NCBI GenBank assembly: GCA_964058845.1
Contig: CAXKVR010000167.1
Coordinates: forward strand, 62,001 to 126,000
DNA from: Carex sylvatica
Taxonomy: Eukaryota; Streptophyta; Magnoliopsida; Poales; Cyperaceae
Direction: 5' to 3'
Length of the DNA: 64,000 nt
Below, one piece after another: positions 37,190 to 48,571 of this stretch. Numbering within the stretch: the first letter of the stretch is position 1; every line of letters starts with the position of its first letter. The position numbers and the translations under genes were made by a program. The notes under the pieces are model-generated. The model saw nothing but the letters and a program-made list of their open reading frames with translations. It had not been told where the DNA came from and ran no database searches.

Positions 37190-37900
37190 AAATAGGTTTG
37201 ATTTTTTTTTTTGAATATATGAAGTAATTAGATTTGTTTTGAATAGGTTAGATTTTATTTTTGAAATTCTAATTTATTTTTAATAGTTGAAAAAAAATAG
37301 GTTAGTTTTTTTTTTTTTTTTGAATAAGTGAAGTAATTATATTTGTTTTGAATAGGTTAGATTTATTTTTGAAAATGTTGGATTTATTTTTAATAGGTTA
37401 AAAAAATTGGTTAGATTTTTTTTTTTGAATATGTGAAGTAATTAGATTTGTTTTGAATATGTTAGATTTTATTTTTGAAATTCGGATTTATTTTTAATAG
37501 GTTAAAAAAATATGTTAGTTTTTTTTTTGAATATGTGAAGTAATTAGATTTGTTTTGAATAGGTTAGATTTTATTTTTGAAATTCAAATTTATTTTTAAT
37601 AGGTGAAAAAAATAGGTTACTTTTTTTTTGAATATGTGCAGTAATTATATTTGTTTTGAATAGGTTAGATTTATTTTTGAAAATGTTGTTTTTATTTTTA
37701 ATAGGTTAAAAAAATTGGTTAGAATTTTTTTTTTAATATATGAAGTAATTAGATTTGTTTTGAATATGTTAGATTTTATTTTTGAAAATATTGGATTTAT
37801 TTTAATAGGTTAAAAAAATAGGTTAGATTTTTTTTTTGAATATGTGAAGTAATTAGATTTGTTTTGAATAGGTTAGATTTTATTTTTGAAATTCGGATTT
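37190..37900 (+). repeat. 104-bp AT-rich minisatellite, about seven copies
   Basis: The string GAAGTAATTAGATTTG or a close variant recurs at 37221, 37330, 37435, 37538, 37638, 37742 and 37846, spacing 100-109. Each unit also contains TTTTTAATAGGTTAAAAAAA and a variable T tract that explains the length differences. Shorter TTAGATTTATT-type repeats precede it (36950-37190). It forms the centre of the hAT-like element. Confidence 0.85.
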
Positions 37901-38581
37901 ATTTTTTAATCTATTGTTTTAATATATTTTTGATTTATTTTTTATTTAACCTATTAAAAATAAATGAACGTTTAAAAAATATATTATTAATTTAAAATGA
38001 ACGTTTAAAAAATATATTATCATAAACTAAAAATTTCGAGATATAAATAAATTATAAAGATGTGTAAAGAAATAAATAAATAGATTTGTACTTAGCTGAA
38101 AAAATTTATAAATTTTTCGCACGAATAATTTTATATATAAGTTACAAATTTTATTTATTTGTATACACTATTTGATATCGATTGAACTATTTATATTTTA
38201 AAAGTCGAATTATAAACATGTCATAATATTCGTACAACACCGTAAAAAAAAAAAAACAAAACAAAACAAAAAAAAAAAACTACAAAAACAAAAACAAAAA
38301 AAAACAAAACAAAAAAAACAGAAAAAAAAAAACCGAACCGGACCACCCGACCCATACTCGAACCGCCCGGCCTCCCTACCCGGACTGTCCTGGCCCCCTG
38401 CGGATACAACGGACACGGGTATAAGACGAGCATAACAGGTTTTTTGAAAAAAAAAAAACTCGTGATGTCCAATCCGTGTATACTCGTCGTGTTCGTGTCT
38501 GTGCCTACTCGTACCCGTACCCGTCCCCGGATATGCCCAGCCCGCCCGTGCCTTGCCCGTCTTCCAATCACTAACTGAGAA

Positions 38582-39002
38582 TGTGCCAATGTGGTTTAAA
38601 TGAATTCGCGCATGTATAAGCTAATTAAGCTAGGAGGGAAGAAGTAATTACGGTTGGATTTACTTTTCCTATCTCTTCCTGTGTAACGTGTGACGTGACT
38701 CTGATTTTTAATGAGAGGAGATAAGCCTATTTGGCAGGAAAGTATATATTGGGGCCCCACGATTTGACTGATAATAAAGGATATGGTAGCCGTAGGTGAA
38801 CAAGTTATTATGAAGCCTAAGGGCATTAAAGTCAAAAAAAAAAAGTTATTATGATTCTATGAGGGGTATATATTGTCTGGATATCTGCGCAGAGATGTGC
38901 TACTGTACGCTGTTAGACTCCAGAAATAGAAACCAGAAAGTATATGACCGTAGAATTATAAAATTGTATCCTCTCTGCAAACATTTGGTAACGCCTCCGC
39001 TC
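38582..39002. other. Unassigned intergenic DNA
   Basis: About 420 bases between the hAT-like element and the first Mutator-like terminus. No convincing frame, RNA gene or repeat is visible. Confidence 0.4.
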
Positions 39003-39825
39003 CGGCCATTTTTATTAATACTCTAAAAAAATATATAATTTTAAAAATACTCCTGCATTAAATTTTATTATCAAAATTGTTCTGACCGTCAGGTCCAATT
39101 CCCTAGCAGACCGCCCGTGATACGCCCCATTAGGGAACCAGACCGCCCCTGGTCTGGGCGGTTCTCTGTTTTTTTTTAGAGAGATATTAATATTTTTGAT
39201 TTAAATAATTTTGTGAATAATTTTTTTTATTGTTTAGAGTGTATATCAAAAAATAAGATATTTGATATATTTATGAAGTGATGTCATAACTCTTTATAAT
39301 TTTGATTGATTTAATTTGTCAGTTGGATATCACAAATCTAAAGATAACACTAATTAAGAACTTGACATTAATTCTTAATAATTTATTTTATTCAAATATA
39401 CACAAGAAAATATAGTTAGATTGCCTCAATGATGTCAATTTTTTTTTTTAGAGAATAATTGAATTATTTGATTTTTGATTATTGTCAACATATATCATTT
39501 GCTCAGAGATAGGCAAACAAATACAATAAATAGTAAATGCATTTTAAAATAATTATATGGATAATTCTTGAATAACCTCTTAGACTTTTGACTAAACAAA
39601 ATGTCGATCGTTGTATGCCTACCATCAAACGAAAACTTAAACTGAATTTTTGAGGCACTAAACGATATTTTTTTGAAATTCTAATGCTTCACAAACTCGG
39701 GGGCGACCCCTTGGGTGATATTCGGATTCGTCTCGTCCCCCCCCCCTTTTTGAAAAGTGGTCATACGCGCAAATTCGACTTTCCTAGCCAAAGTTATCGA
39801 TGTTTAAAGTTTCTTCGAAAGCTGA

Positions 39826-40075
39826 ACTTTGGAAATTCATAACGGTAGAAAAATTCAAATAAATTGAAATTTATGTCAATTATGTGTATTTTTGAATGCT
39901 CTACATTATGGTGTAATTACTTTTGCAATTTGGTCCTTGTATCAGTACAGACTTTGAAAATTCATAACTGTAGAAAAATTCAAATAAATTGAAATTTATG
40001 TCAATTATGTGTATTTTTGAATGCTCTACATTCTGGTGTAATTACTTTTGCAATTTGGTCCTTGTATCAGTCCAG
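39826..40075 (+). repeat. 125-bp direct duplication
   Basis: Two tandem copies begin with ACTTT at 39826 and 39951. They share ATTCATAAC-GTAGAAAAATTC, GTGTATTTTTGAATGCTCTAC and TTGGTCCTTGTATCAGT segments with few differences. The inverted counterpart at 51170-51420 has only one copy, so the duplication arose in this arm. Confidence 0.85.
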
Positions 40076-40175
40076 ACTTACTGATTTACCAACAGAGATC
40101 AAATACAACGCATGCGTCGCAAATGCGGCCGCATGGGCTATGTATATATTATACATATGTATAATATATGTAGAT

Positions 40176-40395
40176 GAGGGATCAACTTACAACATTTTTT
40201 GAGTTACAACAAGCATTTTCTACATTTTCAAAGTCCAAATCATCGATCCAAACCATTAGATGTGATCTCCACAATAAAATGTGCTTGGAGACCAAATTTT
40301 ACATTTTTTGGAATTTTTTTACTATTTATTAAGATGGGTACAAAAACTAGTCAAATTCAAACCATTGAATTTTATACCCATCTTAATAAATATTT
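40176..40395. mobile_element. Truncated foldback MITE
   Basis: It begins GAGGGATCAACTTAC and carries the core shared with the other foldback MITEs here: AAAGTCCAAATCATCGATCC, GTGCTTGGAGACCAAATTTT and TTTTTTTACTATTTATTAAG. It then has the loop-proximal inverted pair around GATGGGTACAAAA / TTTTATACCCATC. The outer right arm is missing. Confidence 0.65.
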
Positions 40396-41540
40396 TTAAT
40401 ATTTCAATACAAAAAATAAACAAATTATAAACATTTATATTTAATTAAAAAAAATAAGAAAAACTTAAACAAAGAGGTTTCGAAATAACAAAACATAAAA
40501 ACACAAACTTATTTTGTTGTTTTAGGCTGAATTTCTGTAAAAAAAAAAATTGCGGTTTGGATAGATTTCGAAATTTGTCAGCAGAGGTGTAAATTTTGAA
40601 ATTTAATATATTTTTTTTGGATATTAATAAAAATTTCGGACAACACCATCTCTTTTTTTCCTACTTTAATACAATCTTCTAATGATAAACTCATGCTAAT
40701 TTAAGGATCTAATTTTTTTACCAATTATCAAAGAAATAAGCTTTTGAATTGTTATATTCTTCCTGCTTAAATAAAAACATTCAATCCTTTTTAATGAATC
40801 AATATTATTATTTTATTTAGATGTTAAATTGTGAAACATATCTATAAGTACAATATTATAATATACTGTATAATTAAATATGTCTTTACAAATGTTTACA
40901 GATACTGTATAAAGGTATGATTATTTTACAACCATTCTCGTATCTCATATAATATATATACGTAAGCATTTAAATAAATCAGCAATTGAATGATTTGATC
41001 CATCTGACCGGTAAACCTTTAATCCAAAGTTTTACAATATCGATGTCCGATCTAATTCTTATAACAATGATTTTTTTTTCAACCACTGTTTTTTGTTTCA
41101 GAAAAAAATTGAGCCACTCTTTTTTATTCACAAAATTTTGAGACACTTTCTGTTTCATAAAAAAAAATGAGACACTTTTTTGGTTTAAAAAAAAAACTTC
41201 ATATCCGTAAAAGTTTTTCGGCTCCAATAGTTGAAGTTGATTTTTTTTTTTCGGATTTATCTATGTCGTCGAAAATCCCATTCACTGTTTTTTTTATATT
41301 ATTAATAATAATTTCTATTAATAAAAAATTCTCAATGCAGAGAAATGCTAGTGCCAGATCACTTTTCAAACATACAGAATTCTAAAACTCTCTGCCTATT
41401 AATGGAATTGTAATTAATATTTTATGCTTCCATTCATCTATTGACATATATGGCTGATTAATAACTGGAAATTTTGGCATCACTTGGAAAGCAAAAGAAA
41501 ATTGGTCTGAAGTTATTGGTAGAACAAGAAGAAGACCATC
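40396..41540. other. AT-rich DNA with an old repeat fragment
   Basis: No gene is visible. The stretch at 40981-41075 (ACCGGTAAACCTTTAAT then CGATGTCCGATCTAATTCTT) resembles 46880-46965 (ACCAGTGAACCTTTAAAG then CAATGTCCGGTCCGATTCTT), so both belong to one old dispersed repeat. The rest shows only A/T runs and short inverted steps. Confidence 0.4.
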
Positions 41541-41769
41541 AAAGTATCGCGGCTATTTTTATTAATACCTCCTTCAAAATTTTTTTTTTTTAAAATAACC
41601 CATCATTTGATTATTTTTTTTTTTATTCATGCCCGGATTGTTTGGGCTTGAGGCGGCTCAAACTTCCCGTAGAGTGCCACACACACGGGCGCCTCACATA
41701 GCTAGTGGAGCGCCACACCCACAGGCGCCTCACATAGCAAGTGGGGCGCCCCTCCCACGGGCGGCCCAC

Positions 41770-42060
41770 ATAAACCATTTTTATCCCAGACCCAACCCCT
41801 CCCTCCCTCTCCTCTCCTCTCCTCTCTGGCTCTCTTCCCCTCCGCACCAAAAAAGAAAAGAAAAACAGAAAAATCTGCCCAGCACTGCCGTCCAGCCCCT
41901 CTCCCTCTCGTTCTCTCTTTTCCATTGAGCCGCTGCACTGAACACCACCACTGCCTCTGCACCGAGCTTTTCTTGAATGTATTTTTTTTTTTTGATTCAA
42001 TTAGTTTTCAATTTAGGGTTAGGGTTAGGGTTAAGGTTAGGGTTTGGGTTTGAATTAGTT
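41770..42060 (+). other. Possible captured gene leader inside element C
   Basis: A pyrimidine-rich stretch (CTCTCCTCTCCTCTCC near 41806-41825, CTCTCCCTCTCGTTCTCTC near 41899-41917) is followed by GC-rich sequence and then TTAGGGTT repeats at about 42013-42050. This resembles a plant 5-prime leader followed by a first intron, and differs from the AT-rich interior around it. Open frames across it are short, on both strands, and low in complexity. Capture of a host fragment is inference. Confidence 0.35.
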
Positions 42061-42589
42061 CAATTGGGGAATTTGTTGAATTGTGACTCGATAATGGTTG
42101 AATTAGTTCAATTAGAGTTGTTTCGAATTTGTTGAATTGCTCGAATTAGTTGAATTGGTTGAATTGGTTGAATTGGTCGAATTGGTCGAATTGTTCGAAT
42201 TGAATATGATATGATTATTATGGTAAAATTATTATGGTTATTATAGTGATATGGTTGAATTGTTGAACCAATCGAATTGGTTAAAAAAATTATTATGATA
42301 AAATTGCTTGAATTTTTTGGATGTGATATGGTATTTAAGGTTTATGGTTGTGAATTGTGAATGATTGCAAATTATTAATTAAAAAATTATTATGGTAAAA
42401 CTGCTTGAATTTTTCGTATATTAGCTACTTGAGTTCCTGAAATGTGGTATTTTCATTAACCTCGAAGCCAAATGCAACATCTTTCGTGTAATACACGCCA
42501 TCTACATCATTTTGTAGCTTGCCGCCCACATATAGTGCAACTAACATCTTTTCCTTAACAAACTACATTTAAACAAAATTTTTATAAGT

Positions 42590-42835
42590 ATTACAGTAAT
42601 TGTACAGTAATAAATGACAAATTAAAAAAAAAATACTTGTTGCTAGAGTAAATGTATAGTAAATGCAACAGTTATAGTAATTGAACAGTAACTCTATAGT
42701 AATTGTACAGCAAATTCTACAGTAAATTGTACAGTAAATTGTACAGTAATTGTATAGTAAATTCTACATTAATTGTACAGTAAATTCTACAGTAATTGTA
42801 CAGTAAAATATACAATAATTGTACAGTAATTTACT
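42590..42835 (+). repeat. Short imperfect tandem repeat, (A)TTGTACAGTAA type
   Basis: Many copies of TACAGTAA with ATTG or ATTC spacers occur, period about 12-15 and variable. The repeat lies just inside the right subterminal part of element C. Confidence 0.75.
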
Positions 42836-43464
42836 AATTACTAATAATTAAAAAGAATTTAAACAATACATGTCGCTTTTCGCCAAAAAAATCGTCTGTT
42901 TCTGCTGATGGAGTGATGGTAATGGTTGAAGTGGGCAGGAGAGAGAAAAAATGGGGTTAAATAGGCATGCATGATGAACCGTCCGGGTTGGGAGCATCTC
43001 ACAATGCATATGGCCCGTCCATAAGTGGAGCGCCTCACTAGGCTTATGACCCGCCCGTAGTACTGGTGCTCCACTTCTGTGTTGGGCCGCCTCTGGAACG
43101 GGCGCTTCACTGTAATTGTGGGCCGTCTGTGGGCCTGGCGGTCGGGACAATTTTGACAGAAAATCCAATGCGGAGGCATCTTTAAAATTATATTTTTTAT
43201 TTAGGGTATTAATAAAAATGGCGGAAAGTATCGTGACTGTTGTATGCGTGAGATTTTGGTGCAATATATATTAGTTGTTTCCATCATTTTTACTCTAAAT
43301 ATTTGTAATTTCTCGTATAATCTTTAAAAATTCCCTCATTTGCAATACGTTTTAGCTGGTCATGTATGAGTTGATTTGGATCCAAATTTAAATATTTTCT
43401 TGAAGAAAAAGGAAGACACTCCTTTTAGAGAAAAAAAAAAGAGGAGAGAGAAGGGAGTTGAGAT

Positions 43465-43737
43465 GGAATGGTACCGAAATTTTTAAAAATACTATATTCT
43501 CAAAAATAATAAATCAAAATGCTACGATTTTATGAAATTTTGAAAAATAGCATCTAGAAAATGCGGCAGTTCAACCTGAAAAAAAAAGGATGGCCCGCAT
43601 CTAGAGGATGAAGCCCGTAAAAAGGTGGCCGCACCTAGGGAATGTGACCATGCTATTTTTTGAAATTTCACAGAATCGTAGTCTTTTGATTTATCATTTT
43701 TGAAAAAATTGTATATTTAAAAATTTCGGGGAATGGT
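43465..43737. mobile_element. Foldback MITE
   Basis: Most of the left arm (GAAATTTTTAAAAATACTAT, ATAAATCAAAATGCTACGATT, AAAAATAGCAT) reappears inverted in the right arm (ATGCTATTTTTTGAAATTTCA, AATCGTAGTCTTTTGATTTAT, AAAAATTTCGGGGAATGG). The loop side is GC-richer, with GATGGCCCGCATC. No duplication could be fixed. Confidence 0.6.
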
Positions 43738-43815
43738 AGTATAGTTGGATAGAAAAAAAAATTAGAACTGTAGTTACTCAAAGATCGAGAGTTCAAATTC
43801 CTCTCATAACTTCTG
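43735..43815 (+). mobile_element. tRNA-like (SINE-type) fragment
   Basis: GGTAGTATAGTTGG fits an RNA polymerase III A box and GAGTTCAAATTCC a B box about 50 bases downstream. The fold is not that of a functional tRNA (A-rich insertion, no matching acceptor stem), so a SINE head or tRNA pseudogene is more likely. Confidence 0.35.
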
Positions 43816-45024
43816 CAAAACATTTATAAAGGAGAGAGAACGGAGTTTTTTTTCAAGGAAAAAAAGCAGATTTGATTCTAGTTGATTTATTATTACAAAA
43901 CATCACAATGATAATTAGGACCATGACATAAATTAGGGTCTGAGTTGGTGGAATTTTGGATTTTGATATCAAACAACAAGGAACAGGTGTGTGGTGGTGA
44001 TTGTTATTTTATTTTTCTTTGTATACGGGAGATACAAGAAAGATCTGGGATTAAAAAAAAAAAAATGGACGTACATGATCTAAAAAAAGGTTAGAAATTA
44101 GAGATGATAAATAAAAAGGGTATATAATTTTTTTTTTGTAATTCTTCTTAACCGAGGCTGCGAAATCGCCAGAAGATTTTTATGTAAAAATTAAAAATAT
44201 AGAATTTTTAATTGATCTAAACCAGAATTGTGAACATGAACCAATTCAGTACGAGGTGGACGAGGCGCTTTCTTGGTTTTTAAAATCTTGATAATAAATA
44301 TTAAAGTTTAATCGGCTGTTTTTTTTATGTGTATTAGACTTTCGATCACTGTTATCAGAATCGGATCGGATCAGCCAGTTCAGTTAGAATAAATCGGAAC
44401 CAAATAGATTTACTGTTTAATTCGCTATTAAGATCGGACATGCAATAGAACTGGATATATTTAACTAAACCGGCCAGTTTTATCAAACAAACCGGAGTAC
44501 TAAAAGATAAATCGGTTTTGTATTGGTTTTGCATCCAGCTCATTTATTTTCAATTTTGAAAAAGAGAGGTGCGGCTTTTAAGAAAAAATATAGTAATTTT
44601 TTAGGAAAAAAAAATTAGAATCGAATATGTATTATTTTGTGACTAATTTTGCATAGTTATTTATATTTTGTAATATATTTTTGTAAACAGTTATGTGTTT
44701 GAGAATAATATAATATTTATTACAATATTATTATTTTAAAATAAAATACAAAATATTAAAGTTCTAATATAGATCATTAGAGACTAGTTTGATCAAAAAA
44801 AGAATAATATCTATGTAGTTAGTCAATTTTAATATGAAGTATAAAACTAAAAAAAATTCTTTCATGAAACAAAAGTGTTGCATGATATTTTATTTTAATA
44901 ATTCTAAGAATGAGTTCTACATTGAGCTATAATAAATATATTATTTTCTAATAAAAATATTATTTGTAATATATAAATTTATTTATATAGTACATTATTT
45001 AATATGTATATCGAAATTTTTATT
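43816..45024. other. AT-rich intergenic DNA
   Basis: No supported gene. The segment 44345-44535 contains ACCGG/CCGGT steps (AACCGGCCAGTTTTATC, AATCGGTTTTG), probably another worn dispersed repeat. Confidence 0.35.
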
Positions 45025-45264
45025 ACATAAAATTAGGGGTGAAAACAGAGCGGATACGGAACGGATAATGCTGATACCATATCCGTATTCGTCGGATAAT
45101 GAGTAGATACGAATACGGATACAGATAGTAAACAGATATTAAAATTCAAAATCAAATCCGCCTTAAATGGATACGAATACGGAACGGATAGTCCACGGAT
45201 ACGGGTTCGAATACGGATATAAAATAAATAATGATCGGATAATTAAGATATATTAATTTTTAAG

Positions 45265-45672
45265 GAGGAGGGTTCAAATGCATCCAAATTTTTGTGCACC
45301 CAAATGCACCTTATCTTTCAAATCTTTTTTTTTTCATTTTCAAAGTCCGAATAGTCAATCCAAACCGTTAGATGCGATCTATATATTAAGATGTACTTGG
45401 AGACCAAATTTTATATCTTTTGAAATTTTTTTACTATTTATTAAGCCACTTTGAAAATCGCTGATTTTATATTTTCTGGACCATTGGATCAGCGATTTTC
45501 AAAGTGGTTTAATAAATAGTAAAAAAATTTCAAAAAAATGCAAAATTTGATCTCCAAGCACATCTTAATATATAGATCGCATCTAACAGTTCGAATTAAT
45601 TGTTTTGACTTTGAAAACAGAGATAAAAGATATGAAAGATGAAGTGCATTTGGGTGCATTTGAACCCTCCTC
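45265..45672. mobile_element. Foldback MITE (GAGGAGGGTTCAAATGCA end)
   Basis: Both arms end GAGGAGGGTTCAAATGCA, with the right one inverted, and pair almost along their whole length. The loop lies around 45460-45485. Flanks ATTTTTAAG and ATTTTTTAG give a 9-bp duplication with one mismatch. It carries the shared core (CCACTTTGAAAATCGCTGAT, TTTTTTTACTATTTATTAAG). Confidence 0.75.
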
Positions 45673-45853
45673 ATTTTTTAGATACAAAATACTAATTATT
45701 AGACATAGAAATAATCATATTTTTTTATTAATTTATATATTACATCTAAATAATTATAAAAATTCTAATTTATTGAATGAAGTTATAAAAAATTAAAGAC
45801 TTAATATTAAGAATAGATTAAATAGTTACTACAATATAACACAAACGAAATTT

Positions 45854-45920
45854 TGGTGGAGTGGTTAAAGGTTTTTCCTTGGCGCTAGGAGATCCCAAGT
45901 TTGAATCACACCTCACGCAA
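45854..45920 (+). mobile_element. tRNA-like (SINE-type) fragment
   Basis: GGTGGAGTGGTTAAAGG resembles an A box and CAAGTTTGAATCAC a B box, about 40 bases apart, in a serine-tRNA-like layout. The ends do not pair as an acceptor stem, so it is not called as a tRNA gene. Confidence 0.35.
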
Positions 45921-46004
45921 AAAAATTCACATTTGCGCTGGTGTATGCGCGGTTCACGCGCTGACGTCGTGGGAGATAGCTATGAAGCAGAGAACTTCAA
46001 AAAA

Positions 46005-46515
46005 GGGGCAATTTCATGTATATCCCTCAAAAGTTTCAATATTACATATTTATCCCTCCAAAATCAATAATTACATATTTATCCTTAAAAATTATACAAA
46101 CTCACATATTAGTCCAATCTAACTCCATAACATATCAAATATCTCCAAAAATAATGAAATAATATTATTTAAAACTTAAAAAAAATATTTTACAGTATTA
46201 ATTAAAAATATGTTGACTATTATACTCTTCATTTTTGTCTCTTTAGTCTGTCTAAGTTCTCTTCTCTAGAACGCAGGCGGACTAAAGAGACCAAAAGACA
46301 TAATGGTCAACATATTATTAATTATATTGTAAAATAAATTTAAAGTTTTAAAAAAAATTATTTAATTATTTTTGGAGATATCTGATATGTAATAGAGTTA
46401 GATTGGACAAATATGTGATTTTGTACAATTTTCAAGGATAAATATGTAATTACTTATTTTAGAGGGATAAATACGTAATATTGAAACTTTTGAGGGATAT
46501 ATATGAAATTCCCCC
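46005..46515. mobile_element. Foldback MITE, about 510 bp
   Basis: The left end GGGGCAATTTCATGTATATC and the right end, inverted GGGGGAATTTCATATATATC, are followed by matching CCCTCAAAAGTTTCAATATT arms. The loop is near 46270. It differs in sequence from the core-sharing foldback family. No clear target duplication. Confidence 0.65.
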
Positions 46516-46972
46516 TGATTAAAAAAATCAAGTCGATTTAGTCCCACAATTCCTATTGAAATTGGTGAATATCGGTATATAAGCATTCTACTTCAATAGA
46601 CAGCGTATTAAATTTGGGTTTCGGATATATGCGGATATCCACTTCGTTTTGACATCTCTGACTGTATCCGGATACTGTATTGCTTATCCAATAAATATTC
46701 GGATCCATTTTTGAAATTATCCAGATCCATTTTTGAAATTATTCGGATCCATTTGATTCGGATTCGGATTATTAACAGATTCGGAGCGGATATCCGTCAG
46801 ATAATCCGGCTCCGTTTACACCCCTACATAAAACATAATATTTATATCTTATAAATATACAAGTATTTAAAAAACTAGCTGTCAAACCAGTTGACCTATC
46901 GGTCCGACCAGTGAACCTTTAAAGTGGAGATTTATCGGATCAATGTCCGGTCCGATTCTTATAATATTACTT

Positions 46973-47285
46973 TCGATTCATTACGTGTAATTTATAAACA
47001 TAAAGAAATCTATATTATCATGGCTGAAACGTCTTTTTTATATGTATTAGATTTTTAGATTCATCACGCGTAGTTTATAAACAGAGAAATCTCCATTATT
47101 GTGGCCGAAACATTATTTTTAGATGTATTAAACTTTTCGATTCATCACGCGTAGTTTATAAACAGAAAGAAATCTCTATTATTGTGGCCGAAACATTTTT
47201 ATATATGTATTAGACTTTTCGATTCATCACGCCTAATTTATAAACAGAAAGAAATATATATTATTGTGGCCGAATATTATTTTCT
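46973..47285 (+). repeat. 82-bp tandem repeat, nearly four copies
   Basis: GATTCATCACGCGTAGTTTA and variants start at 46975, 47058, 47139 and 47221 (spacing 83, 81, 82). Each unit contains TTTATAAACA, AAGAAATCT and ATTGTGGCCGAAACATT. Confidence 0.9.
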
Positions 47286-47790
47286 TAATTTAATTTGAAC
47301 GATAAAAGAAACAACGGAAGAAAAAGAAGAAAATAATATAGCATACAATATTTTTTACGAATAATATTTGGTCCCGCAAATATCAGGATACTGTGAGGCG
47401 AGTTTTAATATCGTACCAGGATAAAGTTCAAATGCTTATACTTTTTTTGCGTTCGCTATGCTTTTATTTTTAAAATTTATTAAACTTATTATTAACACTA
47501 AAATATTAAAAACTTTGAGACATGATATATGCTATGTTAACTATGTAAATATAAAAATGATGACATTTCAATTTTATTTTTATTGATATCAAGAACTTTT
47601 ATATAAAAGTACATAAAAAAGTACATGGCAAATAATTTGTAGTCGTTGACTTTTTAATTAATTTATTTATATATAAATAAAATAAAGAAATAATAATATA
47701 TTTTTAGTGCATGTAGAAAAAATATATTAATAGTGTAATAAAAATGCGGGGTACTTTTGTATAATGCGGGAGTGCCAAAAAAAAGAATTT
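47286..47790. other. Unassigned AT-rich DNA
   Basis: No supported frame or repeat until the inner edge of the right arm of element A near 47790. Several short frames are random in composition. Confidence 0.35.
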
Positions 47791-48317
47791 TTACAAAATT
47801 ATCCCCCGCATTAAAAATCAATGTCAAGTCCTTAATTAGTGTTATATTTAGACTTGTGATATCCAACTGATAAATTAAATCAAAGTTATAAAATGTTACG
47901 ACATCATTCATAAATATATCAAATGTCTTATTTTTTGGCATACACCCTAAACAAAAAAAAAAAAAATATTTAAATTTAAAGTAGATCTCTAAAAAAAAAA
48001 AAAAAAAAATAGAGGACCGCTCAGCAAAGAGGAGATCTGGTTCCTAGTGGACCGCCCCTGCCACGGGCGATCAGCTAGGTGTGTGGACCGCCTCCATGCT
48101 GGACGGTCGGGACAGTTTTAAAAAAAAAAAAAATCGGAAGCAGTTTTGTAAAAATCTTTTTTTTTAGGATATTAATAAAAATGGCTGTTATTCTTTCTTG
48201 TGCTTTTCTTTGCTTTTTGCTACTTTGAAAAGGAAAATACACTATACACTTATTTCGTATATGCTAAAAAAAAAAATTGACATATTTTTCCGAAGAACAA
48301 TTTTTCCGAAGAACAAT

Positions 48318-48498
48318 TTGTCCGATGGTTATTGGATCCAAAGTGGTTCTAATGAATTCGCTTACCATTGGATTTGTTTTAGGATTAATGCACACAAAAT
48401 TTAAAGCATACGCAAAAGTGCGGGCGCAAATCCTAAAGCAGATCCGATGGTAAGCGAATTCATTGGAACCACTTTGGGTCCAATGGCCATCAAACCCA
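48318..48498. mobile_element. Foldback repeat
   Basis: GATGGTTATTGGATCCAAAG with AATGAATTCGCTTACC on the left is mirrored by GGTAAGCGAATTCATT and CTTTGGGTCCAATGGCCATC on the right, around a loop near 48400. It is probably a small MITE, with no duplication identified. Confidence 0.6.
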
Positions 48499-48571
48499 AA
48501 CTGTTCTCATCTTTCCGTGTTTCACGTGGTTCGTTTATATAATTTTTGTTGTTGTTGTTGGGATGGGGGCA

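Larger units (their letters stand above)
34282..38573. mobile_element. hAT-like non-autonomous element with 8-bp duplication, split by a solo LTR
   Basis: It is flanked by perfect copies of ACTGAGAA at 34274-34281 and 38574-38581. The ends are TAGAG (left) and TAGTG (right, reverse complement). Both subterminal regions are dense in CCCG / CGGG steps such as GGTACCCGTGCCCG, the subterminal-repeat style of plant hAT elements, while the middle is AT-rich. No transposase frame is present. Without the nested LTR and one copy of its duplication the element would be about 2.3 kb. Superfamily is inferred from duplication size and subterminal composition, since the terminal inverted repeats are very short. 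Confidence 0.65.
41550..43224. mobile_element. Mutator-like element C, 1675 bp, with perfect 9-bp target duplication
   Basis: AAAGTATCG flanks it on both sides (41541-41549 and 43225-43233). The termini are CGGCTATTTTTATTAATACC and, reverse complemented, CCGCCATTTTTATTAATACC. The subterminal 150-250 bases at both ends are GC-rich, with repeated GGCGCCTCACATAG / GGGCGGCCC-type phrases. The interior holds a leader-like segment (41770-42060), AT-rich DNA and a small CAGTAA repeat. No transposase is present. The 9-bp duplication and the long related ends fit the Mutator superfamily. Confidence 0.8.
45034..46826. mobile_element. hAT-like element, 1.8 kb, 8-bp duplication with one mismatch
   Basis: The left end TAGGGGTGAAAACAGAGCGG and the right end, reverse complemented TAGGGGTGTAAACGGAGCCG, are inverted repeats. 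Flanks are CATAAAAT (45026-45033) and CATAAAAC (46827-46834); shifting the frame by one base gives a perfect ACATAAAA on both sides. Subterminal CGGATACGAATACGG-type repeats fill both ends (45055-45240 and 46620-46810), as in plant hAT elements. Two foldback elements and a tRNA-like fragment are nested inside. No transposase is present. Confidence 0.75.
39003..48187. mobile_element. Mutator-like element A, degenerate, with several nested insertions
   Basis: The left end CGGCCATTTTTATTAATA (39003) and the right end, reverse complemented CAGCCATTTTTATTAATA (48187), are inverted. Similarity continues inward for about 390 bases, including a GC-rich block, GTTTAGAGTGTAT-type sequence, and TCAGTTGGATATCACAA. 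The interior holds element C (41550-43224), a hAT-like element (45034-46826), foldback MITEs and tRNA-like fragments, and no transposase. I could not find a matching 9-bp duplication at the outer ends, so treating both ends as one element is inference from inverted similarity alone. Confidence 0.4.

Noticed and set aside
41623..42000. Proline/arginine-rich frames on both strands around 41.6-42.0 kb
   Set aside because: They arise from GC-rich repeats in the Mutator-like terminal region and a pyrimidine-rich leader-like segment; both strands are open, with low complexity.
43735..45920. Functional tRNA genes at 43735 and 45854
   Set aside because: Box-like motifs are present but acceptor stems do not pair, and the first has an A-rich insertion; called only as SINE-type fragments.
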